Below are positions 1 to 5,308 of a stretch of 9,472 nt of DNA, piece by piece. This stretch comes from Oscillospiraceae bacterium (GTDB taxonomy: Bacteria; Bacillota; Clostridia; Oscillospirales; Ruminococcaceae): contig DMMB01000097.1 of the NCBI GenBank assembly GCA_003453215.1, forward strand, positions 1,332 through 10,803, in the 5' to 3' direction. The position numbers and the translations under genes were made by a program. The notes beneath the pieces are model-generated. The model was not told where the DNA came from, made no database searches, and saw only the letters and a program-made list of their open reading frames with translations. Position 1 is the first letter of the stretch, and the number at the start of each line of letters is the position of its first letter.

Positions 1-1
1 A

Positions 2-748
2 GCGGCCGAAGGCCGGGCCCAGCAGTACTGGGCGGTAGGCGATACCAAAAAACTGGTGCTGAGCGGCACCGTTGGTCTGGTGGAATTCGATGAATTTGAG
101 GTCAGCGCGTTTATTATCGGCTTTGACCACAATGCCGAAAAGGAAGGAACCGGCCGCATTCATTTCCAGCTGGGCAAGGTGGGCGAAACCACCATTTCCT
201 TTACAGAGGGGCATTTTGGCGGCTACCTGAAAGGGGTGGCAACCGGCTTTACGATGCAAAGCGATGGCACCAATACCGGCGGCTGGGCCGAAAGTCATAT
301 GAGAAAGGACATTCTGGGCAGCCATGTAGCCGATGCCATGCACCCCATCACAGGGACACTGCTGGCGGCTTTGCCGGAAAAGCTGCGGGCGGCCATGAAG
401 CCCTGCACCAAATACACCGATAATGTGGGGGACGATAACTGCGAGGAGGCTTCGATTACGGCGACGCAGGACTGGTTGTTTTTGCTTTCGGAATTTGAAT
501 ATGGGGGGATTTATGCCAGCGCCAATGAGTTTGAACAGAACTACCAGCAGCGCTATGCCTACTATGCCGCCGGCGGTTCCGGTGTGAAAAAGCGCCACAA
601 CTGCATGACCCAGACCAGCTGCGACTGGCTGAGAAGCCCCACCGAAGTAGACCCCGGCTATTGCTGTATCAACCGGCAGGGCGAATGTGACTGGGAGGCA
701 CCGGAAGCCTCCTATGGTGTTGCACCGGCCTTTACGGTTGGGGCATAA
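2..748 (+). CDS. DUF6273 domain protein, C-terminal part (5' end outside window)
   Basis: The frame is open from base 2 to the TAA at 746-748, giving 248 visible residues; the gene starts upstream of the window, so the internal GTG at 56 is not the start. Two hallmarks of the DUF6273 domain are visible: an early YWAVGD motif (visible residues 9-14) followed by IIGFDHN, and a late WLRSP motif near residue 209 followed by a GVAPAF ending. The domain has no established biochemical activity. In gut clostridia it occurs in surface and phage structural/tail-module proteins. Here it lies directly upstream of a holin-like cassette, which favours a phage tail or host-contact protein, but this role is inferred from context. 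The gap to the next gene is 11 bases and the two are probably co-transcribed. The domain call is firm; the phage role is moderate. Confidence 0.75.
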   Translation, partial: AAEGRAQQYWAVGDTKKLVLSGTVGLVEFDEFEVSAFIIGFDHNAEKEGTGRIHFQLGKVGETTISFTEGHFGGYLKGVATGFTMQSDGTNTGGWAESHMRKDILGSHVADAMHPITGTLLAALPEKLRAAMKPCTKYTDNVGDDNCEEASITATQDWLFLLSEFEYGGIYASANEFEQNYQQRYAYYAAGGSGVKKRHNCMTQTSCDWLRSPTEVDPGYCCINRQGECDWEAPEASYGVAPAFTVGA

Positions 749-759
749 GGGGGGACGGA

Positions 760-999
760 ATGGATCAGGAGATTATAGCGGCGGCGCTGGCCCTGTGCGG
801 CAGTTTGTGCGGCACCTATTTTGCCAATCGCCGGGCTTCGGCACTGATTGCCTACCGACTGGAACAGCTGGAGCAGAAGGTCAATAAGCATAATTCCGTC
901 ATTGAACGGCAGTATGAACTGGAAAAGAGATTTGCGGAGCATGAGCGGGACTATGCCGCGGCCTGCCACCGCATAGAGGAACTGGAGAAAGGAGCATGA
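760..999 (+). CDS. Small membrane-anchored coiled-coil protein of a phage lysis-type cassette
   Basis: This 79-residue protein starts at the ATG at 760, five bases after an AGGGGGG ribosome site (748-754). Residues 3-22 form one hydrophobic segment. The rest is charged and heptad-like (roughly residues 30-77, rich in E, K, R, L and Q), so it should be a membrane-tethered coiled coil. Its TGA (997-999) overlaps the first possible start of the next gene. A small membrane/coil protein immediately before a holin is a common layout in prophages of Gram-positive bacteria, comparable in role to XhlA-type proteins, although there the membrane segment is at the other end. I do not recognise a named family. 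Involvement in lysis or holin control is inferred from position only. Confidence 0.65.
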   Translation: MDQEIIAAALALCGSLCGTYFANRRASALIAYRLEQLEQKVNKHNSVIERQYELEKRFAEHERDYAAACHRIEELEKGA

Positions 1000-1001
1000 C
1001 G

Positions 1002-1298
1002 ATGAATGAATTTGTAACATGGGAGGCACTGGGCAGCTATGCCGGTGCGGTAATGATGGTGACGCTGATAACACAGTTTTTGAAAGGGCCCCCCCTGCGG
1101 AACTGGAACAGCCAGCTGGTGGCCTATGGCATCGCGGTGGTGCTGCTCATCGGGGCGGAAGCCTTTGGCGGGCAGAGTGTGACGGTGCAGGGGGTGGCAC
1201 TGTGCCTGCTGAACGCGGTGATGGTAGCGCTGGCGGCCAATGGAGTATACGACGCGGCCAGCCGCCAGATGACCGCAGCCTACCGGCATGAGGAATAA
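1002..1298 (+). CDS. Putative phage holin (three membrane segments)
   Basis: The protein is 98 residues if started at the ATG at 1002, or 100 if started at 996. The AAAGGAG at 988-994 is seven bases from 1002 but only one base from 996, so 1002 is preferred. Three hydrophobic segments are visible at about residues 9-27, 37-57 and 64-90, with a short charged tail ending RHEE. This is the size and topology of small phage holins that permeabilise the cytoplasmic membrane for endolysin. The sequence has the look of a family common in clostridial prophages, with an NEFVTWEALGSYAGA opening and a NGVYDA motif near the end. No endolysin follows: the gene ends at a hairpin and then meets a convergent regulator. 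A retained or domesticated remnant is possible. The function is a family-level assignment. Confidence 0.65.
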   Translation: MNEFVTWEALGSYAGAVMMVTLITQFLKGPPLRNWNSQLVAYGIAVVLLIGAEAFGGQSVTVQGVALCLLNAVMVALAANGVYDAASRQMTAAYRHEE

Positions 1299-1325
1299 AA
1301 AAAGAGAACCCTGCTGGGGGTTCTC
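1297..1325 (-). terminator. Intrinsic terminator of the Xre gene, possibly bidirectional
   Basis: A perfect 8-bp stem pairs GAGAACCC (1304-1311) with GGGTTCTC (1318-1325) around a six-base loop. Read on the minus strand the stem is followed by seven T (complement of 1297-1303), which is a classical intrinsic terminator for the regulator gene ending at 1334. Read on the plus strand the hairpin follows the holin stop codon but lacks a clear T run, so termination in that direction would be weaker. Confidence 0.8.
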
Positions 1326-1333
1326 CAAGATTA

Positions 1334-1564
1334 TTATTTAGACGGTCGTATTTCTAAAAGACGCTCGATAGGGACATTTAAAACCTGGGAGACATCCAAC
1401 AGCAGACCTACGGTGGGTTTGCTGTTGGCGGTTTCTACCCGCTGAATATGCTGATGACTGTACCCGGTCATTTCGGCAAGCTGCAGCTGAGTATAGCCAG
1501 CTTCTTTACGGCAGCGCATAATGTTCAGACCGATTTGCACATATTCGTTATAATGTCTATCCAT
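1334..1564 (-). CDS. Xre-family helix-turn-helix transcriptional regulator
   Basis: The protein has 76 residues when started at the ATG complementary to 1562-1564. An ATG five codons upstream (1577-1579) overlaps the GGAGGTG ribosome site (complement of 1571-1577), and that site is correctly spaced for the inner ATG, so the inner start is chosen. Almost the whole protein is one Cro/C1-type helix-turn-helix domain: RCRKEAGYTQLQLAEMTG (first helices) then YSHQHIQRVE (recognition helix), ending with a VLNVPIERLLEI segment typical of the family. No effector or protease domain is attached. It is likely a DNA-binding repressor of its own promoter and of the divergent small gene, and may belong to a phage or other mobile element. 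The target is inferred from the divergent layout and the AT-rich inverted repeat between the two genes. Confidence 0.85.
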   Translation of the reverse strand: MDRHYNEYVQIGLNIMRCRKEAGYTQLQLAEMTGYSHQHIQRVETANSKPTVGLLLDVSQVLNVPIERLLEIRPSK

Positions 1565-1580
1565 ATACACCACCTCCATC

Positions 1581-1608
1581 TTTATATTTTAGAGTTTTTT
1601 CATGTCAA
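1581..1608 (-). promoter_or_regulatory. Putative sigma-A promoter of the Xre gene
   Basis: On the minus strand there is a consensus TTGACA (complement of 1603-1608), a 16-base spacer and TATAAA (complement of 1581-1586). Transcription would start close to 1574, at the edge of the ribosome site, leaving a very short leader. The -35 match is perfect; the -10 choice is less certain. Confidence 0.55.
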
Positions 1609-1612
1609 TTTA

Positions 1613-1662
1613 TCCAACCTAAAATAATAAAAAACTTAAATTAAATTGTATTTTTAGTTGGA
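1613..1662. promoter_or_regulatory. Imperfect inverted repeat between divergent promoters (possible operator)
   Basis: TCCAACCTAAAA (1613-1624) is matched, with one offset base, by the reverse complement of TTTTTAGTTGGA (1651-1662). The two arms flank a very AT-rich stretch and lie between the minus-strand -35 and the plus-strand -10. The placement suits repressor binding by the adjacent Xre protein. This is inferred from position and symmetry; the pairing is not perfect. Confidence 0.4.
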
Positions 1663-1674
1663 ATAAGATAGAAT
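1646..1674 (+). promoter_or_regulatory. Putative promoter of the small amber-interrupted gene
   Basis: TTGTAT (1646-1651), a 17-base spacer and TAGAAT (1669-1674) give an acceptable sigma-A promoter. It is followed by a GGGAGGGG ribosome site (1682-1689) and an ATG at 1696. It overlaps one arm of the inverted repeat, as expected if the divergent regulator represses it. Confidence 0.5.
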
Positions 1675-1695
1675 GAAAAATGGGAGGGGCTGACA

Positions 1696-1878
1696 ATGAT
1701 GGATAACAAGTTTGAATAGGCGTTTGGTGACTATGTGGATAGTATGGAGTACGAGGAGATCTGCAACGAATTATTTGCCATGACCCGAAACGCCTTTTTG
1801 GCCGGATGGCGGGCAGCGGGAGGCAGTTTACCCACGCCAGGTCATGTTTTTGAAATATGGGGACAGGGCGACCGGTAA
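1696..1878 (+). pseudogene. Small mobile-element protein gene with one in-frame amber codon
   Basis: A good ribosome site (GGGAGGGG, 1682-1689) precedes ATG 1696. The frame reads MMDNKFE, then TAG at 1717-1719, then continues without interruption for 52 codons to TAA at 1876-1878. The downstream part includes DYVDSMEYEEICNELFAM and NAFLAGWRAAGG. This pattern (FE-x-x-F-x-x-Y-V, then an acidic helix, then AFxAGWxAAGG) resembles small uncharacterised proteins of about 60 residues common on mobile elements of gut Firmicutes. In those, glutamine is usual at the interrupted position as I recall them, so the stop is probably a single CAG-to-TAG change. The intact frame on both sides argues for a recent lesion, suppression, or restart (ATG at 1744, no good ribosome site). 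The function is unknown; it lies divergent from the Xre regulator. Confidence 0.6.
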
Positions 1879-1912
1879 GAAAAATCCTTCATAATTTGCA
1901 GGAAAAAAGTCA

Positions 1913-1941
1913 TTGACAAAACGAAAAGCACAGCATATAAT
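1913..1941 (+). promoter_or_regulatory. Near-consensus promoter of the trpXYZ operon
   Basis: Perfect TTGACA (1913-1918), a 17-base spacer and perfect TATAAT (1936-1941). The expected start of transcription is about 1948, immediately upstream of the T-box leader. A fully consensus promoter is in keeping with control by premature termination downstream and not by initiation. Confidence 0.9.
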
Positions 1942-1947
1942 AACAAA

Positions 1948-2235
1948 AAACAAAACCTGTGATCGAGAAGAGTAACCGGTCAGTTTTCGTTGATAGCGAG
2001 CCGCGGAGGGTGCAAGCGCGGTAACGGAAAGAACGGCGAATGGACTCGTGAGGGCGGACGAACGCGCCAAAGCGTCAGTAGTAACCGACGGGAAACCGGC
2101 CCCGTTATCCATCCCGGCTTACATCATGTGTGTAAGAATAGAGCGGGCGCTATAACGCCAAACACGGGTGGTACCGCAGAACTGATTTTCAGTCCTGTCC
2201 CAGGAATTTTTCTTGGGACGGGATTTTTTATTTTT
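1948..2235 (+). ncRNA. T-box riboswitch, tryptophan specifier (TGG)
   Basis: The leader senses uncharged tRNA and allows read-through into the transporter genes. Visible landmarks in order are: GAGAAGAGTA with the AGTA loop-E element (1971-1974); the distal Stem I region with GATAGCGAGCCGCGG and GGTG (2009-2012); a GAA (2038-2040) directly followed by TGG (2041-2043) and A, which is the usual layout of the S-turn plus specifier codon; the Stem IIA/B pseudoknot region CCGACGGG...CCCGTTA (2085-2107); Stem III CTTACA/TGTAAG (2118-2136); the T-box core CGGGTGGTACCGC (2165-2177) with UGGU at 2169-2172 for pairing to the tRNA 3' end; and the terminator. The Trp reading agrees with the downstream trpXYZ genes. 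An ATG reading (2040-2042, Met) is possible only by shifting one base and losing the GAA spacing. Confidence 0.92.
2193..2235 (+). terminator. T-box regulated intrinsic terminator
   Basis: A 12-bp stem (2193-2204 with 2212-2223, including two G-T pairs) encloses a 7-base AATTTTT loop and is followed by TTTTTTATTTTT. The 5' arm contains the CCC that can instead pair with GGG at 2166-2168 in the antiterminator. A small helper hairpin ACTGA/TCAGT (2181-2193) lies just before it. Confidence 0.9.
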
Positions 2236-2256
2236 ACCGGGAAAGGAGCGGACACA

Positions 2257-2331
2257 ATGAAACAGAAATATCGGCCGGGGCGGCGATGGTGCCTGCCTCC
2301 GAACAGACCCTGGAAAACGATAACAACATAG
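2257..2331 (+). CDS. 24-residue reading frame with two Trp codons, candidate leader peptide
   Basis: ATG 2257 follows an AAAGGAG site (2242-2248) with an ideal 8-base spacer. The frame reads MKQKYRPGRRW..., has tryptophan at residues 11 and 19, and stops at TAG 2329-2331, 29 bases before trpX. It lies between the T-box terminator and trpX, so it is transcribed only on read-through. Two Trp in 24 codons is high for a rare residue and suggests a second, translation-based response to Trp supply. It may equally be chance. A competing frame from ATG 2286 to TGA 2337 (MVPASEQTLENDNN...) looks more protein-like but lacks a clear ribosome site. No function is assigned. Confidence 0.35.
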   Translation: MKQKYRPGRRWCLPPNRPWKTITT

Positions 2332-2360
2332 AACAATGACTGGATAGAAGGAGATAACCC

Positions 2361-3329
2361 ATGAAAACCAATCTGAAAAAAGTTTTTGCCCTTATTTTTG
2401 CTGCGATGTTCGTATTCTGTTTTGCCGCCTGCGGCGAGAAAAAAGTCCCGGTGATTGGCATAAGCCAGTATGGCGAGCACGAAAGCCTGGATAACTGCCG
2501 GGAGGGCTTCCTGCAGGGCCTGAAGGACGCCGGCCTGGTAGAGGGCACCGACTATACCATTGACTACCAGAACGCCGGGTTTGATGATAACATTACCAAG
2601 CAGATCGCCGAGAGCTTCAGCGCCAACAATGTGGCCCTGATGTGCGGCATTGCCACCCCCAGCGCCACAGCCTGCTACGCTGCGGCCGAGAATAAGAATA
2701 TCCCGGTCATCTTTACGGCCATTACCGACCCGGTGCAGGCCAAGCTGGATACCGGCAACGTGACCGGCACCAGCGATAAACTGGCGGTAGAGGGCCAGCT
2801 GGAGCTGATCCGCGCGCTGCAGCCCGAAGCCAAGACCATCGGTATTCTGTATACCACCAGTGAACCGAATTCCGTTTCTGCCATTGCGGAGTACGAAGAA
2901 AAAGCCCCGGCCTATGGTTTTACCATCGAGGCGGTGGGTGTGACTGCCCAATCCGAGGTGGTGCAGGCCTGCGATACCCTGCTGGCCCGCGGTGTGAACT
3001 GCATGAGCAACCTGACCGATAACAATGTGGTGGGCGTACTGCCGGCCATTCTGGAAAAAACCAATGCCAAGAGCATCCCCGTTTACGGCAGCGAGATTGA
3101 GCAGGTGAAGAAGGGCTGCGTGGCCTCCATCGGGATTGACTATTATGAGCTGGGCCGACAGACCGGACAAATGGCTGCCAAGGTACTGAAGGGCGAGGCC
3201 ACCTGCGAGGAGATGCCCTATGAGACCATCAGCGAGTATGGGCTGTATGTGAACTATGCTGCCCTGACGGAGATGGGCCTGACCCTGCCGGAGGAACTGG
3301 CCGGCCGCGCCATCGATGCCAACGCCTGA
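2361..3329 (+). CDS. trpX: Tryptophan ABC transporter substrate-binding lipoprotein TrpX
   Basis: This 322-residue protein starts at ATG 2361 behind a GAAGGAG site (2348-2354). It has a lipoprotein signal: KK at residues 6-7, a hydrophobic core to residue 21 and FAAC with C24 as the predicted lipid-anchored cysteine. The mature part is an ABC_sub_bind (PF04392) two-lobe binding protein, recognised by VIGISQYGEHESLD near the start, IPVIFTAITDPV and LQPEAKTIGILYTTSEPNSV in the middle, and GIDYYELGRQTGQMAAKVL near the end. It would capture the ligand outside the membrane and deliver it to TrpY/TrpZ. Members of this family vary in substrate; tryptophan is assigned because the operon leader is a Trp T-box and TrpXYZ has been predicted as a Trp-T-box regulated transporter in other Firmicutes. 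Family very sure, substrate fairly sure. Confidence 0.9.
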   Translation: MKTNLKKVFALIFAAMFVFCFAACGEKKVPVIGISQYGEHESLDNCREGFLQGLKDAGLVEGTDYTIDYQNAGFDDNITKQIAESFSANNVALMCGIATPSATACYAAAENKNIPVIFTAITDPVQAKLDTGNVTGTSDKLAVEGQLELIRALQPEAKTIGILYTTSEPNSVSAIAEYEEKAPAYGFTIEAVGVTAQSEVVQACDTLLARGVNCMSNLTDNNVVGVLPAILEKTNAKSIPVYGSEIEQVKKGCVASIGIDYYELGRQTGQMAAKVLKGEATCEEMPYETISEYGLYVNYAALTEMGLTLPEELAGRAIDANA

Positions 3330-3370
3330 TTGCTGCTTTGAATTTTTGATTTGACCGCAAGGAGTACACC

Positions 3371-4279
3371 ATGCTGAATGTGATCCTGGAGACCTGTGCC
3401 GGAACCCTGACGCAGGGGCTTATCTACGCTATTTTATCCTATGGTATCTTCATCACCTATAAAATTCTGGATTTCCCGGATTTGACGGTGGACGGCAGCT
3501 TTCCGCTGGGGGCAGCAGTAACCGCTGTGCTGCTGACCCATGGCGTGAATGCCTGGCTGACGCTGCCGGTTTCGCTGCTCATTGGGGCGCTGGCAGGGCT
3601 ATGCACCGGACTTATCCACGTAAGAGCAAAGGTGCGGGATCTGCTGGCCGGGATCATCACCATGACGGCGCTGTATTCCATCAACCTGCAGATTGCCGGT
3701 TCCAACCTGATGGTGGAGCGGGCGGTGGATACCATTTACACCTCCGCCCCGGTGATGGCGCTGCTGGGCTGCGTGCCGCTATTGTACCGCAAGCTTATTG
3801 TTTCGCTGGTGCTGGTGGTGCTGATTGGGCTGGTGCTGGAATGGTATTTTTCCACCAAAAACGGCCTGCTGCTGCGGGCGGTGGGCGATAATGAGACGCT
3901 GGTAACCACCCTGGCGGTGGATAAAGGCAGTATGAAAATTCTGGGGCTGGTGATTGCGAATGCTCTGGTGGCACTTTCCGGTTGTATTGTCTGTCAGGAG
4001 GGACGCTCCTTCAGCGCCACGATGGGCACCGGACAAATGGTATTCGGCCTGGCGGCGGTCATCATTGGCACAACGCTGTTCCGGCGGGTGAGCTTTGTGA
4101 AGGGAACAGCCGCGGTGGTTATCGGCAGTATCCTGTACAAGGCCTGTATCCAGATTGCCATTCTGCTGGGATTGCCCGGCAATATGCTGAAGTTCATCAC
4201 GGCGGCGCTGTTCCTGGTTATTCTTATCACCGGGAACCTGAGCAGCCGGAAAGGAGGCGCCGACCATGCTGGAGCTTAA
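3371..4279 (+). CDS. trpY: Tryptophan ABC transporter permease TrpY
   Basis: This 302-residue membrane protein starts at ATG 3371 with AAGGAG at 3359-3364, 41 bases after trpX. It has about eight to nine hydrophobic segments from residue 12 to 288 and belongs to the branched-chain-type permease family (BPD_transp_2). The family-typical LDFPDLTVDGSFPLGAA follows the first membrane segment, and LLRAVGDNETLV, near the middle, is the cytoplasmic coupling loop that contacts the ATPase. It forms the channel through which the ligand held by TrpX passes. Its 3' end overlaps trpZ by 14 bases, which suggests translational coupling and matched subunit levels. Confidence 0.88.
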   Translation: MLNVILETCAGTLTQGLIYAILSYGIFITYKILDFPDLTVDGSFPLGAAVTAVLLTHGVNAWLTLPVSLLIGALAGLCTGLIHVRAKVRDLLAGIITMTALYSINLQIAGSNLMVERAVDTIYTSAPVMALLGCVPLLYRKLIVSLVLVVLIGLVLEWYFSTKNGLLLRAVGDNETLVTTLAVDKGSMKILGLVIANALVALSGCIVCQEGRSFSATMGTGQMVFGLAAVIIGTTLFRRVSFVKGTAAVVIGSILYKACIQIAILLGLPGNMLKFITAALFLVILITGNLSSRKGGADHAGA

Positions 4280-5039
4280 AAATATCACCAAAATCTATAA
4301 CCCCGGGGAGATTACCGAAGCCTGCCTGTTCCGGGATTTTAACCTTTCGGTGGAAGCGGGCGAGTTTGTTTCCATTGTGGGCAGCAACGGCAGCGGCAAG
4401 ACCTCCCTGCTGAATATCATCTGCGGCAGCATTCCAATTCAGGGCGGCGATGTGGTGATAGACGGCGAAAGTATGCTGCACAAAAAAGAATTTGTGCGGT
4501 ACCGCCGCTTTGGCCGGGTGTACCAGAACCCCGCCCTGGGCACCAGTCCGAACCTGACGATGTTCGAAAATCTTTCCCTGGCGGATAACAAAGGCAAGGC
4601 CTACAACCTGAGCCGGGGTGCGAACCATGCCCGGCGGGAGAGCTACCGGGAACAGCTGGCCTCCCTGGGGCTGGGGCTGGAAGATAAAATGGATATTAAA
4701 ATGGGGGCGCTCTCCGGCGGGCAGCGGCAGGCAGTAGCCCTGCTGATGGCTACCATGACTCCGATTGATTTTCTCATTTTGGATGAGCATACAGCAGCCC
4801 TGGACCCCAAAACGGCCGATACCATTATGGAACTGACCAACCGGGTGGTGCAGGAAAAGGGCCTGACCGCCATTATGGTAACCCACAACCTGCGCTACGC
4901 CGTAGAGTACGGCAGCCGCCTGCTGATGATGGATAAGGGCCATCTGGTACTGGATGCCGACGGGGAACAGAAAAAGAATATGAATGTGGATGACATTCTG
5001 GATCTGTTTACCAAGATCAGTATCGAGTGTGGCAACTGA
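4266..5039 (+). CDS. trpZ: Tryptophan ABC transporter ATP-binding protein TrpZ
   Basis: This 257-residue cytoplasmic ATPase starts at ATG 4266 with AAAGGAGG at 4250-4257. All catalytic motifs are present: Walker A GSNGSGKTS (residues 39-47, K45), Q-loop glutamine Q87 in YQNP, ABC signature LSGGQRQ (149-155), Walker B FLILDE (169-174) with D-loop ALDP (178-181), and switch histidine H207. The length is standard for the single-domain importer ATPases paired with ABC_sub_bind proteins. It powers uptake through TrpY. The gene is last in the operon and is followed by a terminator at 5126-5154. No missing or altered key residue is seen. Confidence 0.9.
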   Translation: MLELKNITKIYNPGEITEACLFRDFNLSVEAGEFVSIVGSNGSGKTSLLNIICGSIPIQGGDVVIDGESMLHKKEFVRYRRFGRVYQNPALGTSPNLTMFENLSLADNKGKAYNLSRGANHARRESYREQLASLGLGLEDKMDIKMGALSGGQRQAVALLMATMTPIDFLILDEHTAALDPKTADTIMELTNRVVQEKGLTAIMVTHNLRYAVEYGSRLLMMDKGHLVLDADGEQKKNMNVDDILDLFTKISIECGN

Positions 5040-5125
5040 TTTCAGAGGCAAAAATCAGTCCTGACCCCATCATCGGATTTTTGCTCGCTGCAATATTTTG
5101 CGGTACACAAATGCATACAGACGAC

Positions 5126-5154
5126 AAAAGGTCCGGAGAAATCCGGACTTTTTT
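5126..5154 (+). terminator. Intrinsic terminator after trpXYZ
   Basis: A perfect 7-bp stem GTCCGGA/TCCGGAC (5131-5137 and 5142-5148) closes a GAAA tetraloop. The stem is extended by a G-T pair and A-T pairs, since an AAAAG lead-in matches the following six T. It is a textbook terminator, 87 bases after the trpZ stop. Confidence 0.92.
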
Positions 5155-5176
5155 GCTTTTGCGGGGGCGGGGGAGA

Positions 5177-5205
5177 TTGTTTTGGGGAGTAAAACCTGCT
5201 ATACT
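5177..5205 (+). promoter_or_regulatory. Putative extended -10 promoter upstream of the DUF5685 operon
   Basis: TTGTTT (5177-5182), a 17-base spacer and TATACT (5200-5205), preceded by TG one base upstream of the -10 (extended -10). A second perfect TATAAT at 5262-5267 lies closer to the gene, but its best upstream hexamer, TTTACA (5235-5240), is 21 bases away. Either or both may drive the operon. Confidence 0.5.
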
Positions 5206-5308
5206 ACTTTTATATGTTTTTATTTTGTTTGCCGTTTACATATTGTTCAAGCAATTTGCGGTATAATGCAGTATGATAATAGGGAAAAGCACATAGGGAG
5301 GCGGCGGA

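Noticed and set aside
2040..2042. ATG as a methionine specifier in the T-box
   Set aside because: It overlaps the TGG call by two bases. Only TGG is directly preceded by GAA and followed by A, and the downstream genes fit tryptophan. The UGGU bulge leaves slight doubt, which is noted as a finding.
1990..2331. 113-codon frame across the T-box leader
   Set aside because: The region is explained by conserved T-box RNA landmarks. Only the last 24 codons have their own ribosome site and are kept as a separate candidate.
2124..3170. Long minus-strand open frame (348 codons) opposite trpX
   Set aside because: It lies antisense to a well-supported lipoprotein gene and runs through the T-box terminator. 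The G/C-rich codon pattern of trpX keeps the opposite frame open. It has no ribosome site or recognisable domain.
4227..5051. Minus-strand open frame (274 codons) opposite trpZ
   Set aside because: The plus-strand frame carries every ABC ATPase motif. The minus frame is rich in His/Gln in the way typical of antisense translations.
5027..5266. 79-codon plus-strand frame after trpZ with a hydrophobic end
   Set aside because: It starts inside trpZ at a weak start, passes through the terminator hairpin at 5126-5154 and overlaps the next promoter. No ribosome site.
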